Positions 16,230-25,234 are shown, numbered from the stretch's first letter. The stretch is 49,070 nt of DNA from Novosphingobium sp. 18050 (GCF_902706195.1 NZ_CACSJO010000029.1:1-49070), one strand, 5' to 3'. Notes: generated by a model from the sequence alone, not told the origin. Made by a program: numbers and translations.

Positions 16230-17351
16230 ATGCTTCGGATTATGCCGACCGCCGCGCTGCTGTGCGCGGTTTCGACCCCCGCGCTATGTGCCGAGGCCAG
16301 GCGCGAAACCTTCGGCCAGATGCCGAACGGCACCAGCGTGGAAGCGGTGACGCTCACCAATGCCAAGGGCATGTCGGTACGGGTGATGACGCTGGGCGCT
16401 TCGATCCAGTCGGTCATGCTGCCCGGCAAGGACGGCAAGGCGGTGGACGTCGCCGTAGGGTATGACAGCCTCGACGGCTACGCCAGGGACGGGCAATTCT
16501 TCGGCGCCACCGTGGGCCGCGTCGCCAACCGCATCGCCAAAGGCAAGTTCACCTTCGACGGCAAGGACTACACCGTCCCCGTCAACAACGGCGCCAACTC
16601 GCTCCACGGCGGCACCAAGGGTTTCGACAAGGTCATCTGGACCATCCGCGAGATGAAGAAGGGCGCGAAAGCCAGCGTCACCATGCGCTATGTCAGCCCG
16701 GACGGCGACATGGGCTATCCGGGCACGCTGACCACCGACGCGACGTATGCTCTCGATGAGCAGGACCAGCTGACGATCACTTATACCGCCACCACCGACC
16801 GGCCGACGGTAGTGAACCTGTCCAACCACACGTACTGGAACCTCGCGGGGCCGGGCGCCACGGCGATGGACCACGTGCTGACGATCCCGGCAGAGCGCTA
16901 CACCCCCACCGACTCCGGCTCGATCCCCCTGGGCGAGCACAAGAGCGTAGCGGGCACCGTGTTCGATTTCCGCAAGCCAACCCCGGTCGGCGCCCGCGTG
17001 CGCGATGGCCGGGACGAGCAGGTCCGCTACGCGCGCGGCTACGACCACAACTGGGTGGTGGGCGAAGGTGTGACGAAGGACGAGCACCTGATGGCCCGCG
17101 TCGTCGAACCCACCTCAGGGCGGGGTTTCGAGCTATGGTCGAACCAGCCGGGCCTGCAGTTCTATTCCGGCAACTTCCTGGACGGCACGATCACCGGCAA
17201 GTCCGGCCAGATCTACCGCGAGGGCGACAGCCTCGTCTTCGAACCGCAGCTGTTCCCGGATACGCCCAATCAGCCGCAGTTTCCGTCGGTCCGACTCGAT
17301 CCGGGCAAGACCTACAGGAATGTCATGACCTACAAGTTCTTTACGCGATAA
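16230..17351 (+). CDS. galM: Aldose 1-epimerase (mutarotase), exported
   Basis: A 373-residue GalM-type enzyme interconverting alpha and beta anomers of hexoses such as galactose. A signal peptide of about 21 residues (ending ALCA-EA) indicates a periplasmic location. Catalytic residues are visible: His126 (NSLHGGTKGFD), His200 (LSNHTYWN) and Glu338 (FEPQLFPD). The ATG follows AGGAGGAGAG. Placed after the lactonase and before the glycosidase, it would supply the anomer needed by a sugar dehydrogenase or the transporter. Periplasmic mutarotases of this length are common in polysaccharide utilisation loci. Confidence 0.92.
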   Translation: MLRIMPTAALLCAVSTPALCAEARRETFGQMPNGTSVEAVTLTNAKGMSVRVMTLGASIQSVMLPGKDGKAVDVAVGYDSLDGYARDGQFFGATVGRVANRIAKGKFTFDGKDYTVPVNNGANSLHGGTKGFDKVIWTIREMKKGAKASVTMRYVSPDGDMGYPGTLTTDATYALDEQDQLTITYTATTDRPTVVNLSNHTYWNLAGPGATAMDHVLTIPAERYTPTDSGSIPLGEHKSVAGTVFDFRKPTPVGARVRDGRDEQVRYARGYDHNWVVGEGVTKDEHLMARVVEPTSGRGFELWSNQPGLQFYSGNFLDGTITGKSGQIYREGDSLVFEPQLFPDTPNQPQFPSVRLDPGKTYRNVMTYKFFTR

Positions 17352-17364
17352 GAGGGGATTACCT

Positions 17365-18516
17365 GTGAAAACACTCGCAACCTGCCTGCTGGCGACCGTG
17401 GCGGCCCTCGTCGCCCTGCCCGCCGAGGCCCGCCCGCAGTGGACGCCCGCCGAAGCCAAGACCTGGTACGCCAGGCAGCCCTGGCTGGTCGGCTCCAACT
17501 TCGCCCCCGCCAATGCCATCAACCAGCTCGAGATGTGGCAGGCCGCGACCTGGGACCCCAAGCGGATCGACTACGAGCTGGGATTGGCCGAGGGCATCGG
17601 CATGAACACCATGCGCGTGTTCCTGCATGACCAGCTGTGGCAGCAGGACCCGGAAGGCTTCAAGAAGCGCATCGAAGAATTTCTGACGATCGCCGCGAAG
17701 CACAAGATCAAGCCGCTGTTCGTGCTGTTCGACAGCTGCTGGGACCCGGTTCCTGTGCTTGGACCGCAGCATCCGCCGATCCCCGGCGTCCATAACTCCG
17801 GCTGGGTGCAAGGCCCGGGCCTGCCCGCGATGCGCGACCCTTCGCAGGAAGGGCGTTTCAAGGCCTATGTGCAGGGCGTGATCGGCACCTTCGCCAAGGA
17901 CGATCGTGTGCTGGGCTGGGACCTGTGGAACGAGCCGGATAACGGCGCCGACCAGTACAAGGGCCAGGAAGGCAAGCAGGAACTGGTCCTCGGCCTGCTC
18001 ACCAAGGTGTATGGCTGGGCACGCGAGGCGGAGCCTTCGCAGCCGCTCACCTCGGGCGTGTGGCAGCATGACGACTGGAAGACGCCGTCCGCGCTCACCC
18101 CGATGGAGCAGTTGCAACTGACCCAGTCGGACGTGATCTCGTTCCACGACTATAACTGGCCCGAGAAGTTCCAGGACCGGGTGAACCAGCTCAAGGGCTA
18201 TGGCCGCCCGATCCTGTGCACCGAATACATGGCGCGCGGCAACGGCTCAACTTTCGACGGCTCGCTGCCCATCGGCAAGCGCGAGAACGTGGCTATGATG
18301 AACTGGGGCTTCGTCGACGGCAAGACGCAGACCCGCTTGCCATGGGACTCGTGGAAGAAGCCCTACACGATGGAAGAACCCACGATCTGGTTCCATGAAG
18401 TGTTCCACACCGACGGCACGCCCTATCGCCAGGCCGAAGTCGACCTGATCCGCAGCCTCTCGGCAGCACCCAAGGGTGTGGTTCCAGCGCCGAAGAAGAC
18501 GACAGCGGCCAAGTAA
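17365..18516 (+). CDS. GH5-like (clan GH-A) secreted glycoside hydrolase
   Basis: A 383-residue TIM-barrel glycosidase. A signal peptide of about 22 residues ends PAEA-RP. The acid/base is Glu190 in WDLWNEPD and the nucleophile is Glu287 in ILCTEYMARG, the clan GH-A pattern. The start is a GTG at 17365 behind AGAGGGGA, 13 bp after the epimerase stop. The C-terminus ends in a Lys/Pro/Thr-rich tail. Proteins like this are often labelled xylanase or cellulase without biochemical support; the galactonate genes nearby make a galactan or arabinogalactan substrate at least as plausible. Exact GH family and substrate are not resolved. Confidence 0.85.
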   Translation: MKTLATCLLATVAALVALPAEARPQWTPAEAKTWYARQPWLVGSNFAPANAINQLEMWQAATWDPKRIDYELGLAEGIGMNTMRVFLHDQLWQQDPEGFKKRIEEFLTIAAKHKIKPLFVLFDSCWDPVPVLGPQHPPIPGVHNSGWVQGPGLPAMRDPSQEGRFKAYVQGVIGTFAKDDRVLGWDLWNEPDNGADQYKGQEGKQELVLGLLTKVYGWAREAEPSQPLTSGVWQHDDWKTPSALTPMEQLQLTQSDVISFHDYNWPEKFQDRVNQLKGYGRPILCTEYMARGNGSTFDGSLPIGKRENVAMMNWGFVDGKTQTRLPWDSWKKPYTMEEPTIWFHEVFHTDGTPYRQAEVDLIRSLSAAPKGVVPAPKKTTAAK

Positions 18517-18543
18517 GGCTGGACATTTGACGGGGCGGCCGGG

Positions 18544-19737
18544 ATGGAAAACACCATGCGTATTCCGATGATCCTGGCCGCTTGCGGTCTCGCCTTTCCC
18601 ACCGTTCCCGCCGCCGCGCAAAGTTCGTCCGTCTGGGCCGGGGCATGGGGCTATGCACCTGCAGACAGCGGCGCAGGCGAACCCGTGCAGCCCGTCGGAA
18701 CCTATCGCTATCGCGTGCGCCTCAGCCAGGCGGGGAATGCGATGCAGATGACCTTCAGCAATGCCGAGGGCGATGCGCCGCTGGCGATTTCGCATGTGAC
18801 CGTCGCCAGCCCGGTCGGCACGGCGGGCACGGAACTGCTCGGCAATACCGTCCATCCCATCGTCTTCGGCGGCAAGTCCGGCATCGCCCTGCCCAAGGGC
18901 CGATCCGCCATCAGCGACCCGTTGGTCCTGCCGTTGATGAATGGGCAAGACGTGATCATAAGTGTCACGTTTTCCACGCCGACCCGGCCAGGACGCACCA
19001 ACCTGGGCATGGAAATGGCCTTTGCGCCGGCCTCACCCCAGGCCGCCTTCACGCCGATCAAGGCCCGCCCCTATCTCTCGCTGGTCTCGGTGCGTGCGCC
19101 CGCAGCGCCCTGCACCGTCGTGGCCTTCGGGGACTCGATCACCGATGGCTATCTCGGCCTGTCCGCCCAGACGCGCGGCTGGCCCGGCCGCCTTGCCGAG
19201 CGCATGGCGCAGCTTCCCGCCGCCCGCCGCTGCGGTGTAGTCAACATGGGCATCAGCGGCAACCGCGTGCTTCGCGCGGGCCGCGCCACTTCCGCGCTGG
19301 AGCGCTTCTGGCGCGACGTGGCCAGCGTACCCAACGTGACCCACGTCATTTTCCTGGAAGGGATCAACGACATCGGCAACGGCGGCGCGGGCGCCGATGC
19401 GGTTTCGGCCGAGGACCTGCTGACCGGCTACCGCCAGTTCGTTGCCCGCGCTCATGCGCTGGGGATCAACGTGATCGGCGGCACCATCACTCCCGCGCTC
19501 AAGGCCGGGTACATGTCGCCCGCCAAGGAACAGACGCGCCAGGCCGTGAACACCGCGATCCGCACGGGCAAGCTGTTCGACGGCGTCGTCGATTTCGACG
19601 CGGCGGTGCGCAATCCCGCCGCGCCAGCGGACCTGCGGCCCGAGTTCGATCCCGGCGATCACTTGCATCCCAACGATGCCGGGTTGAAGGCAATGGGCGA
19701 CGCGGTAAATCTGGCGCTGCTGACGCCCAAGGGGTGA
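18544..19737 (+). CDS. Secreted SGNH/GDSL hydrolase (carbohydrate-esterase-like)
   Basis: A 397-residue exported esterase. A signal peptide (about 1-26, ending AAA-QS) precedes an N-terminal beta-rich domain (30-185) and a C-terminal SGNH domain. Motifs are in order: GDSITDG with Ser198, GISGNR, GINDIG, and the terminal DHLHPND with catalytic Asp and His. It probably removes acetyl or similar esters from the glycan that the adjacent glycosidase cuts. The start may be the ATG at 18544 or the one at 18556; neither has a strong ribosome site. It is the last gene of the plus-strand operon and ends at a G/C-rich hairpin. Confidence 0.87.
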   Translation: MENTMRIPMILAACGLAFPTVPAAAQSSSVWAGAWGYAPADSGAGEPVQPVGTYRYRVRLSQAGNAMQMTFSNAEGDAPLAISHVTVASPVGTAGTELLGNTVHPIVFGGKSGIALPKGRSAISDPLVLPLMNGQDVIISVTFSTPTRPGRTNLGMEMAFAPASPQAAFTPIKARPYLSLVSVRAPAAPCTVVAFGDSITDGYLGLSAQTRGWPGRLAERMAQLPAARRCGVVNMGISGNRVLRAGRATSALERFWRDVASVPNVTHVIFLEGINDIGNGGAGADAVSAEDLLTGYRQFVARAHALGINVIGGTITPALKAGYMSPAKEQTRQAVNTAIRTGKLFDGVVDFDAAVRNPAAPADLRPEFDPGDHLHPNDAGLKAMGDAVNLALLTPKG

Positions 19738-19760
19738 TAGCAGCCCTTCCTCTCCACCGG

Positions 19761-19795
19761 GGGAGGGGGACAATGCGAAGCGGGGTCCCCCTCCC
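19761..19795. terminator. Hairpin between convergent operons (REP-like)
   Basis: A perfect 11-bp inverted repeat (GGGAGGGGGAC / GTCCCCCTCCC) with a 13-base loop. The flanks also show partial symmetry (CCTCTCC... and ...GGGAGG). It could be a plain terminator or a copy of a dispersed palindromic repeat. Confidence 0.65.
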
Positions 19796-19809
19796 TGTTC
19801 CGGGAGGAA

Positions 19810-20835
19810 CTATGGCATCGGCGCTGGCACCGGATCGCCTGCGCGGGAAGGCACCGGGAATACCGGCATCCCGTCCTTGCTCCATTCCATGCGCTGCACG
19901 CGCGGCGAGCGGGTTTCGGTGCACTTCATGCCAGCCCCGTCGTTGCCGTGGTAGACGATCCACGTCTGCTTGCCGCCGTCGGTGGTGAAGAAGCCGTTAT
20001 GCCCCGTCCCGTAAACGTTGTTCTGCGGCGCCTTGGCCAGCACCGGACGCGGTGATTTGACCCAGCTTGCCGCACGCAACGGATCGCTGCCCGGCTTGGC
20101 GTGAAGCAGCCCCAGCGCATAATCGTCCGACCAGCAGGCGCTCGCCGAATAGGTCAGGAACAGATCGCCCTTCGGCCCGGCCAGAAATTCCGGCCCTTCA
20201 AGAATTTGGCGCCCACCCTGCCGCTCGAAAGGAAGGTCCGGGCGCGCGATCACCGTTTCGCCGGGGCCAAGCGTCCAGGGGTTGGTCATCGGCGCGATGG
20301 CCAGCACGCTGTCCGGGCCGTCATAGGCGGAGTAAACGAAATAACGCTTGCCGCCATGCTCGAACACGGTGCCGTCAAGCCCGGTCATGCCGGTAACGAT
20401 ACGGCCACGGTCGATCCATTCGCCGGTCAGCGGATCGGCGCTGGCGTTCTCCAGCACGAAGACGCCCCGGTGCGCGTCATCGTCGTGCCCGGCCTCGGCA
20501 GCGGTGTAGTAAACGTACCACTTGCCGTCGATGCGGTGCAGTTCGGGCGCCCAGATCGAGATGGCGTTCAGGCCCGTGGCGGGCGGCGTCCAGATCACAT
20601 GCTCGGGCGCATCTGCCAGTTTCGAAAGGTCATCGGTCTGACGGATCGCCAGCCGGTCGCCCTTGGTGCCCATGAAGTAGAAGGTCGATCCGTGGTGGAC
20701 GATCCACGGATCGGGACCGCTTGCGAGCAGCGGGTTGGTCAGCGTAGCGGCGACCGGCGAACCTGCGGTGGTGGCTGCGCAGCCACCCAGCGCCAGTGCC
20801 ATTCCCAGTGCGATGGGGACGATGCCGCGGATCAC
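19810..20835 (-). CDS. Lipoprotein glycoside hydrolase family 43
   Basis: A 341-residue five-bladed propeller glycosidase. A lipobox (ALALGGC, Cys19) follows a hydrophobic segment, so it is probably membrane-anchored in the periplasm or outer membrane. GH43 residues: base Asp42 (GPDPWIV), pKa modulator Asp154 (GLDGTVF) and acid Glu213 (ILEGPEF). WAPELHRIDGKWYVYYTA is typical. Arabinofuranosidase or galactanase/xylosidase activity is likely. The start is a GTG at 20835 overlapping the aldolase stop (GTGA), so an exported enzyme is translationally coupled to cytosolic catabolic genes. An open frame continues upstream through the aldolase gene in a different frame from it; that extension is not real coding sequence. 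Confidence 0.9.
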   Translation of the reverse strand: MIRGIVPIALGMALALGGCAATTAGSPVAATLTNPLLASGPDPWIVHHGSTFYFMGTKGDRLAIRQTDDLSKLADAPEHVIWTPPATGLNAISIWAPELHRIDGKWYVYYTAAEAGHDDDAHRGVFVLENASADPLTGEWIDRGRIVTGMTGLDGTVFEHGGKRYFVYSAYDGPDSVLAIAPMTNPWTLGPGETVIARPDLPFERQGGRQILEGPEFLAGPKGDLFLTYSASACWSDDYALGLLHAKPGSDPLRAASWVKSPRPVLAKAPQNNVYGTGHNGFFTTDGGKQTWIVYHGNDGAGMKCTETRSPRVQRMEWSKDGMPVFPVPSRAGDPVPAPMP

Positions 20836-21467
20836 GCCCGGTTCTCCAGTTCGGCCCAGGCCTTGGCAAAAGCACGCGCATTGGCGGCGATCTCCTGCGT
20901 GGTCAGGCCCGCCTTGTAGAGCGCCGAGCCGAGGCCGAAGCCGTTCGCCCCCGCCGCGAGCCAGGGCTGCATGGTATCGGGGCCGATGCCGCCCACGGCG
21001 AACAGCGGTGTCTCCCTGGGCAGCACCGCGCGCTGTGCTTTGATAACCGCCGGGCTGGCCGCCTCCGCCGGGAAGAGCTTGAGGCCGCTGGCGCCCGCCG
21101 CGAGCGCCGCGAAGGCCTCGCTCGGCGTAAAAAAGCCGGGCAGCGAGACCATGCCCCGCTTCGCGCTCTCGGCGATCACGGCCACGTCGGTGTTGGGCGA
21201 GACGATCATGGTGCCGCCTGCGTCCTGCACCTGCGCGACTTGCGCAGGTGTCAGCACGGTGCCGGCGCCGACGATGGCAGCGCCTCCAAGACGGCGGGCC
21301 AGCTTTTCGATGCTGACCATCGGGTCGGGCGAATTCAGCGGCACTTCGATCAGACGGAAGCCCGCCTCGACCAGCGCCTCGCCGGCAGCCTCTACCTCGT
21401 CGGGACGGATGCCGCGCAGGATGGCGATCAGTGGCAGGGCAGTCAGAGCGGAAGCGAAATCGGTCAT
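20832..21467 (-). CDS. dgoA: 2-dehydro-3-deoxy-6-phosphogalactonate aldolase
   Basis: A 211-residue class I aldolase splitting KDPGal into pyruvate and glyceraldehyde-3-phosphate. The Schiff-base lysine is Lys130 (SGLKLFPAE) and the general acid/base is Glu41 (IEVPLNSP). LRGIRPDE near 17-24 is the phosphate/pyruvate-site motif, and EVPLNSP with GLKLFPAE is typical of DgoA rather than Eda. The start overlaps the stop of the kinase gene (ATGA). It is the third gene of the symporter-kinase-aldolase-GH43 operon. Confidence 0.92.
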   Translation of the reverse strand: MTDFASALTALPLIAILRGIRPDEVEAAGEALVEAGFRLIEVPLNSPDPMVSIEKLARRLGGAAIVGAGTVLTPAQVAQVQDAGGTMIVSPNTDVAVIAESAKRGMVSLPGFFTPSEAFAALAAGASGLKLFPAEAASPAVIKAQRAVLPRETPLFAVGGIGPDTMQPWLAAGANGFGLGSALYKAGLTTQEIAANARAFAKAWAELENRA

Positions 21468-22336
21468 GGGAGGAGGCTCCTGATACGGGTGATACCGGCG
21501 ACGAACGAGGCCTTGCTGTCGACGACAACGGCCTCACCCCCGGCGATGGTGATGGCGGCGGAATAGAGATCGGCCAGCAGTCCGTCGGCAAGCAGGTGAA
21601 CCTGCTGGCCCGGCGCGATCCGCGCCCGGCAATCGCTGCCGATAAGCAGGCCGCTGACATAGGCCGCCGCAGCACCGGGCGCGCGGTGGCCAAGGACCGA
21701 GGCGGCCCGCACGCCGAAGAGCGCGGCGAGCAGGTCGGTATCGGCGCAGGCTTCCACGCCCTGCCGGAAATCGGCTCCGGCATCGACTTCGCCCGCCATC
21801 TCGCTGCCGATCAGGGCGTGGGCTTTCAGCAGCGCGAACATCTCGCCGGTCATGGCGGTGGTGAAGCCGGCGATGGCGCCATGCTTCATGACCGCCCACT
21901 TGTTATGCGTGCCCGGCTGACACAGCAGCGCATCGGCAGGCGCAAGCCCCGCCGCGACGGCGCCCAGAAGCTGCACTTCCTCGCCGCGCATCACATCGGC
22001 GCGGCTTTTGGTATCGACGCAGACGCCGGGGACGATGGCGACGCCTTCCTCCGGCGTGACGACGCCCGCCGCGAGCGCCTCGATCGTGGCGGCGCAGGCC
22101 ACGTAGCCGGCGTCGTGCCAGCCCCGGTTCGAACCGACCATGCCTGCCATGACTACCGGCAACCCATCGAAACGGACGCGCAATTCGGCGACCAGTGCGG
22201 GGAAGCCACCGGCGGGAACGGCAAGGATGCCCCGGTCATCACGCTCGGTCGCGACGACTTCGCCGTTCTCGATCCGGTAGGCTCGGCGGTTGGTGGTGCC
22301 CCAGTCGACCGCGATGAAGGGGGCGGCTGCGCTCAC
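21464..22336 (-). CDS. dgoK: 2-dehydro-3-deoxygalactonokinase
   Basis: A 290-residue sugar-acid kinase phosphorylating 2-keto-3-deoxygalactonate at C6. The N-terminal ATPase-fold motif FIAVDWGTTNRRAY and the internal QPGTHNKWA segment are DgoK hallmarks. I chose the GTG at 22336, which overlaps the symporter stop (GTGA) and leaves only three residues before the first strand motif; an ATG at 22360 lies inside the symporter gene. Its presence marks the phosphorylating De Ley-Doudoroff route and argues that the substrate acid is galactonate. Confidence 0.92.
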   Translation of the reverse strand: MSAAAPFIAVDWGTTNRRAYRIENGEVVATERDDRGILAVPAGGFPALVAELRVRFDGLPVVMAGMVGSNRGWHDAGYVACAATIEALAAGVVTPEEGVAIVPGVCVDTKSRADVMRGEEVQLLGAVAAGLAPADALLCQPGTHNKWAVMKHGAIAGFTTAMTGEMFALLKAHALIGSEMAGEVDAGADFRQGVEACADTDLLAALFGVRAASVLGHRAPGAAAAYVSGLLIGSDCRARIAPGQQVHLLADGLLADLYSAAITIAGGEAVVVDSKASFVAGITRIRSLLP

Positions 22337-23919
22337 CAGAACACCGCGTAGAGGACACATAGGACGAGAAACACGGCAATCGCTCCTGCATTGAAGCCGG
22401 TCGACGTTGCATACTTCACGTCGCCGGTCGAGATGGTGTGCCTGTCGGGCCGCGCGGGGGTGAGCAGCGAAACGGCTACTGCCAGGACAAGCGCCGCGAG
22501 AAAGACGATCCCCATGCGGTCCATGAACGGAACGCCCGGCGTCCAGACCTTCAGTCCCCAGGACAGCAGCACCGAAGCCACCGCCGCGCTGATCGCGCCC
22601 GGTTCGTTGGCGCGGCGCCAGAACAGGCCAAGCAGGAAGATCACGGTGATGCCCGGCGTGAAGAAGCCGGTGAATTCCTGGATGAACTGGAAAGCCTGCT
22701 CGCTGGAACCCACCAGCGGACGCGCGGTCAAAATGGCGATGACGATGGCGACGACCGCCACGATCCGCCCCACCCGCACCAGCTTCCGGTCAGCGGCGAC
22801 GGCATCGCCGTCAGCCGGGGCGCCGCGAAATTTCGCCCAGACGTCAAGGGTGAAGATGGTTGCAATGGAATTGATCTTCGAAGCGGTGGAAGCGATGATC
22901 GCCGCCACCAGAGCCGCGAAGACCAGCCCCAGCAGACCCGGCGGCAGCAGTCGCATCATCGTCGGATAGGCCTCGTCCGCCTTGGTGAGGTCAGGCGCGA
23001 GGATGACGGCGGCGATGCCCGGAAGCACGATGATGATCGGCATGAAGAGCTTGATGAAGGCCGCGAACAGCATGCCGCGCTGTGCCTCGTCGATGGACTT
23101 GGCAGCCAGCGCGCGCTGGATGATGTACTGGTTGAAGCCCCAGTAGGACAGGTTCGCGATCCACATGCCGCCGATCAGGACCGAAAGGCCCGGCAGGTCC
23201 ATGTAGTGCGGATTGTCGGGGTGCAGGATCATCTTGAAATGATCCGGCGTAACTTCGACGAGGTGTAAGAAACCGCCGATAACACCCTCAGCGCCGCCGA
23301 TTTTTCCCAGCGTCAGGTACGCGATGATGAGGCCGCCCATCACCAGCAGGGTGACCTGCACGATGTCGGTCAGCGCCACTGCCTTCAGGCCGCCGCGCAG
23401 CTGGTAGAGCAGCGCGAAGACGCCCAGCACCACCAGCGCCACGTCCTGGTTGACGCCCGCCACCTGCGTCACCGCGATCGAGCCGAGCCAGATGATGCTG
23501 GTGAGGTTCACGAAGACGTAGAGGACCAGCCAGAACACCGCCATCAGCGTGCGGATGCCGGGTCCGTACCGCCGTTCGAGGAACTGCGGCATCGTGTAGA
23601 TTTCATTGCGCAGGAAGATCGGCAGGAAGAACTTGCCGACGATCAGCAGCGTCGCCGCCGCCATCCACTCGTAGGAGGCGATGGCAAGGCCGATCGCATA
23701 GCCGGAACCGGACATGCCGACGATCTGCTCCGCCGAGATGTTCGCCGCGATCAGCGAGGCGCCGATGGCCCACCAGGGCAGGTTCTTGGAGGCGAGGAAG
23801 TAATCAGCAGAACCCTTCGGCCCTGCCCCCGGCTTGTCCCGGCTGACCCATTGGGCCAGCCCGAATATGCCGATCGCGTAGATCACCACTACGGCGATAT
23901 CGATCGTTGCCAGTCCCAT
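22333..23919 (-). CDS. Sodium/solute symporter (SSS family, SGLT-like sugar transporter)
   Basis: A 528-residue inner-membrane symporter with about 14 hydrophobic segments. The start region MGLATIDIAVVVIYAI, the ANISAEQIVGMSGSGY segment and the YWGFNQYIIQRALAAKS loop are typical of SGLT/vSGLT-type sodium-galactose/glucose carriers. The ATG at 23919 follows GGGGAGA; the frame is open to 24030 without a ribosome site. As first gene of the operon with dgoK and dgoA, it most simply imports galactose or the aldonate. Confidence 0.92.
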   Translation of the reverse strand: MGLATIDIAVVVIYAIGIFGLAQWVSRDKPGAGPKGSADYFLASKNLPWWAIGASLIAANISAEQIVGMSGSGYAIGLAIASYEWMAAATLLIVGKFFLPIFLRNEIYTMPQFLERRYGPGIRTLMAVFWLVLYVFVNLTSIIWLGSIAVTQVAGVNQDVALVVLGVFALLYQLRGGLKAVALTDIVQVTLLVMGGLIIAYLTLGKIGGAEGVIGGFLHLVEVTPDHFKMILHPDNPHYMDLPGLSVLIGGMWIANLSYWGFNQYIIQRALAAKSIDEAQRGMLFAAFIKLFMPIIIVLPGIAAVILAPDLTKADEAYPTMMRLLPPGLLGLVFAALVAAIIASTASKINSIATIFTLDVWAKFRGAPADGDAVAADRKLVRVGRIVAVVAIVIAILTARPLVGSSEQAFQFIQEFTGFFTPGITVIFLLGLFWRRANEPGAISAAVASVLLSWGLKVWTPGVPFMDRMGIVFLAALVLAVAVSLLTPARPDRHTISTGDVKYATSTGFNAGAIAVFLVLCVLYAVFW

Positions 23920-24127
23920 CTCGTCTCCCCGGATATCTTGCTTCGCAATGATAGGTCTTCCGGCCATCGACCCGTCGCGCTCGCAGGCGATCCAGCAAGC
24001 ACATCGAATCAGCCGATCCGGCCGCGACACCCTCCATAACGACTAAAACCGTATTTATAAGATGAATCTTGACAATGCCTGGAGAAGGCGGCTTTTTGGC
24101 GTGACGTAGAAACATGGGAGAGAGAAT
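23920..24127. promoter_or_regulatory. Divergent promoter region of the symporter operon
   Basis: This 208-bp region separates the symporter operon from the GH43-like gene. It contains a 12-bp inverted repeat, AAGAT-GA-ATCTT (24059-24070), immediately followed by TTGACA (24069-24074), a good -35 for the plus-strand gene; the -10 is not clear. The inverted repeat is a candidate operator. Confidence 0.45.
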
Positions 24128-25234
24128 TTGGAACGGGGCATTCCGCGCATAGCCGCTCGCCTGAGCCTGACCGCAGCAGGGTTGGCGGCCATCACCACCC
24201 TGACGGCACAAACGCCCCTCGCCGCGCAGACTGCGATGCCGGCGACTACCGAAGTGAAGCCTTCCGCTGAAGTCATTCCCGGCGCGCCCGAGACGCCGTA
24301 CGTCAACCCGGACAAGGCCTATCTCTTCGCGCACATGACCAAGGAACGCTACGGCGTGCTCTACTACACGGTCAGCCGGGACGGCCTGCACTGGCAGCAG
24401 ATCAACGGCGGCAAGCCGGTGTCCGAAGACTATCACGGCCACCCCTCGATCGCGCGCGGCGCGGACGGGCGCTATTTCCTCGTCGGCAACAAAAGCGACG
24501 AGGATCCCTTTATCCGCTTCTGGGTTTCCGACGATCTCGTCAGCTGGAAGCCCTACGGCACCTACAGGCCCGACGTGAAGAACGTGCCTGGCCTGCCCCA
24601 CGCCTTGCAGCGCATCGGGGCGCCCAAGCTGTTCTTCGACAAGGCCTCGAACCAGTTCCTGCTGACCTGGCACACCGCCACCGTTCCCGGTGTGCCTGAA
24701 GACCCGGAACGCTACTGGGCCAGCCAGCGCACGCTCTACGTCCAGTCACCCGACCTCAAGGCGTTTGCGAAGGCTCCCAGGCGGCTGTTCGACTGGGACA
24801 TGGCGACGATCGACACCTTCATCCAGCCCGAGGCGGACGGCAGCGGTTACTGCGCGGTAATCAAGGACGAGCGCTATCCCAGCTACAACTGGACGACCGG
24901 CAAGACGGTGCGCATCTCCTGCGCCAGGGAACTGCTTGGCCCTTACCCCCAGCCGGGCGCCCCGGTCAGCCCCAATTTCCGCGAGGCGCCCACGCTGATC
25001 CGTGCACCGGGCGGCGAGGACTGGCTGATGTATTACGAGCAGTATGCCGGAACCAGTTACGGCCTGTCCAAGGCGCCGCGCCTGTCAGGCCCGTGGTATC
25101 AGGTATCGGGCAATTCGGGCGTGCCTGAATGGAACCGCTTCGAAATGCCCGCCGGGCTGCGCCATGGCTCGATGATCGAGATCAGCAAGGTGCAATACGA
25201 CACCCTCGTCAAGGCATTCCCCGCCGGCAAGTGA
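24128..25234 (+). CDS. Exported GH43-like five-bladed propeller protein
   Basis: A 368-residue protein with an N-terminal signal segment (hydrophobic 12-27, likely cleaved near Ala33). The repeated DGRYFLVG, SDDLVSWKPYG and GGEDWLMYYEQYAG strands are typical of GH43/GH32/GH117 propellers. The expected acid Glu is present in REAPTL, but the position of the usual first-blade Asp reads GHPSIARG, so the base is displaced or absent. It may be a distant glycosidase or a carbohydrate-binding relative. The start is a TTG at 24128 behind GGGAGAG; an ATG at 24114 is out of frame. It is divergent from the symporter operon and likely shares its control. Confidence 0.78.
   Translation: MERGIPRIAARLSLTAAGLAAITTLTAQTPLAAQTAMPATTEVKPSAEVIPGAPETPYVNPDKAYLFAHMTKERYGVLYYTVSRDGLHWQQINGGKPVSEDYHGHPSIARGADGRYFLVGNKSDEDPFIRFWVSDDLVSWKPYGTYRPDVKNVPGLPHALQRIGAPKLFFDKASNQFLLTWHTATVPGVPEDPERYWASQRTLYVQSPDLKAFAKAPRRLFDWDMATIDTFIQPEADGSGYCAVIKDERYPSYNWTTGKTVRISCARELLGPYPQPGAPVSPNFREAPTLIRAPGGEDWLMYYEQYAGTSYGLSKAPRLSGPWYQVSGNSGVPEWNRFEMPAGLRHGSMIEISKVQYDTLVKAFPAGK

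Noticed and set aside
20832..21467. KDPG aldolase (Eda) of the Entner-Doudoroff pathway
   Set aside because: Adjacent DgoK and the EVPLNSP/GLKLFPAE forms favour DgoA; activity on KDPG cannot be excluded.
20836..21783. N-terminal extension of the GH43 frame to 21783
   Set aside because: The extension runs through dgoA and dgoK in another frame and lacks domain sense; the lipoprotein signal begins at the GTG at 20835.
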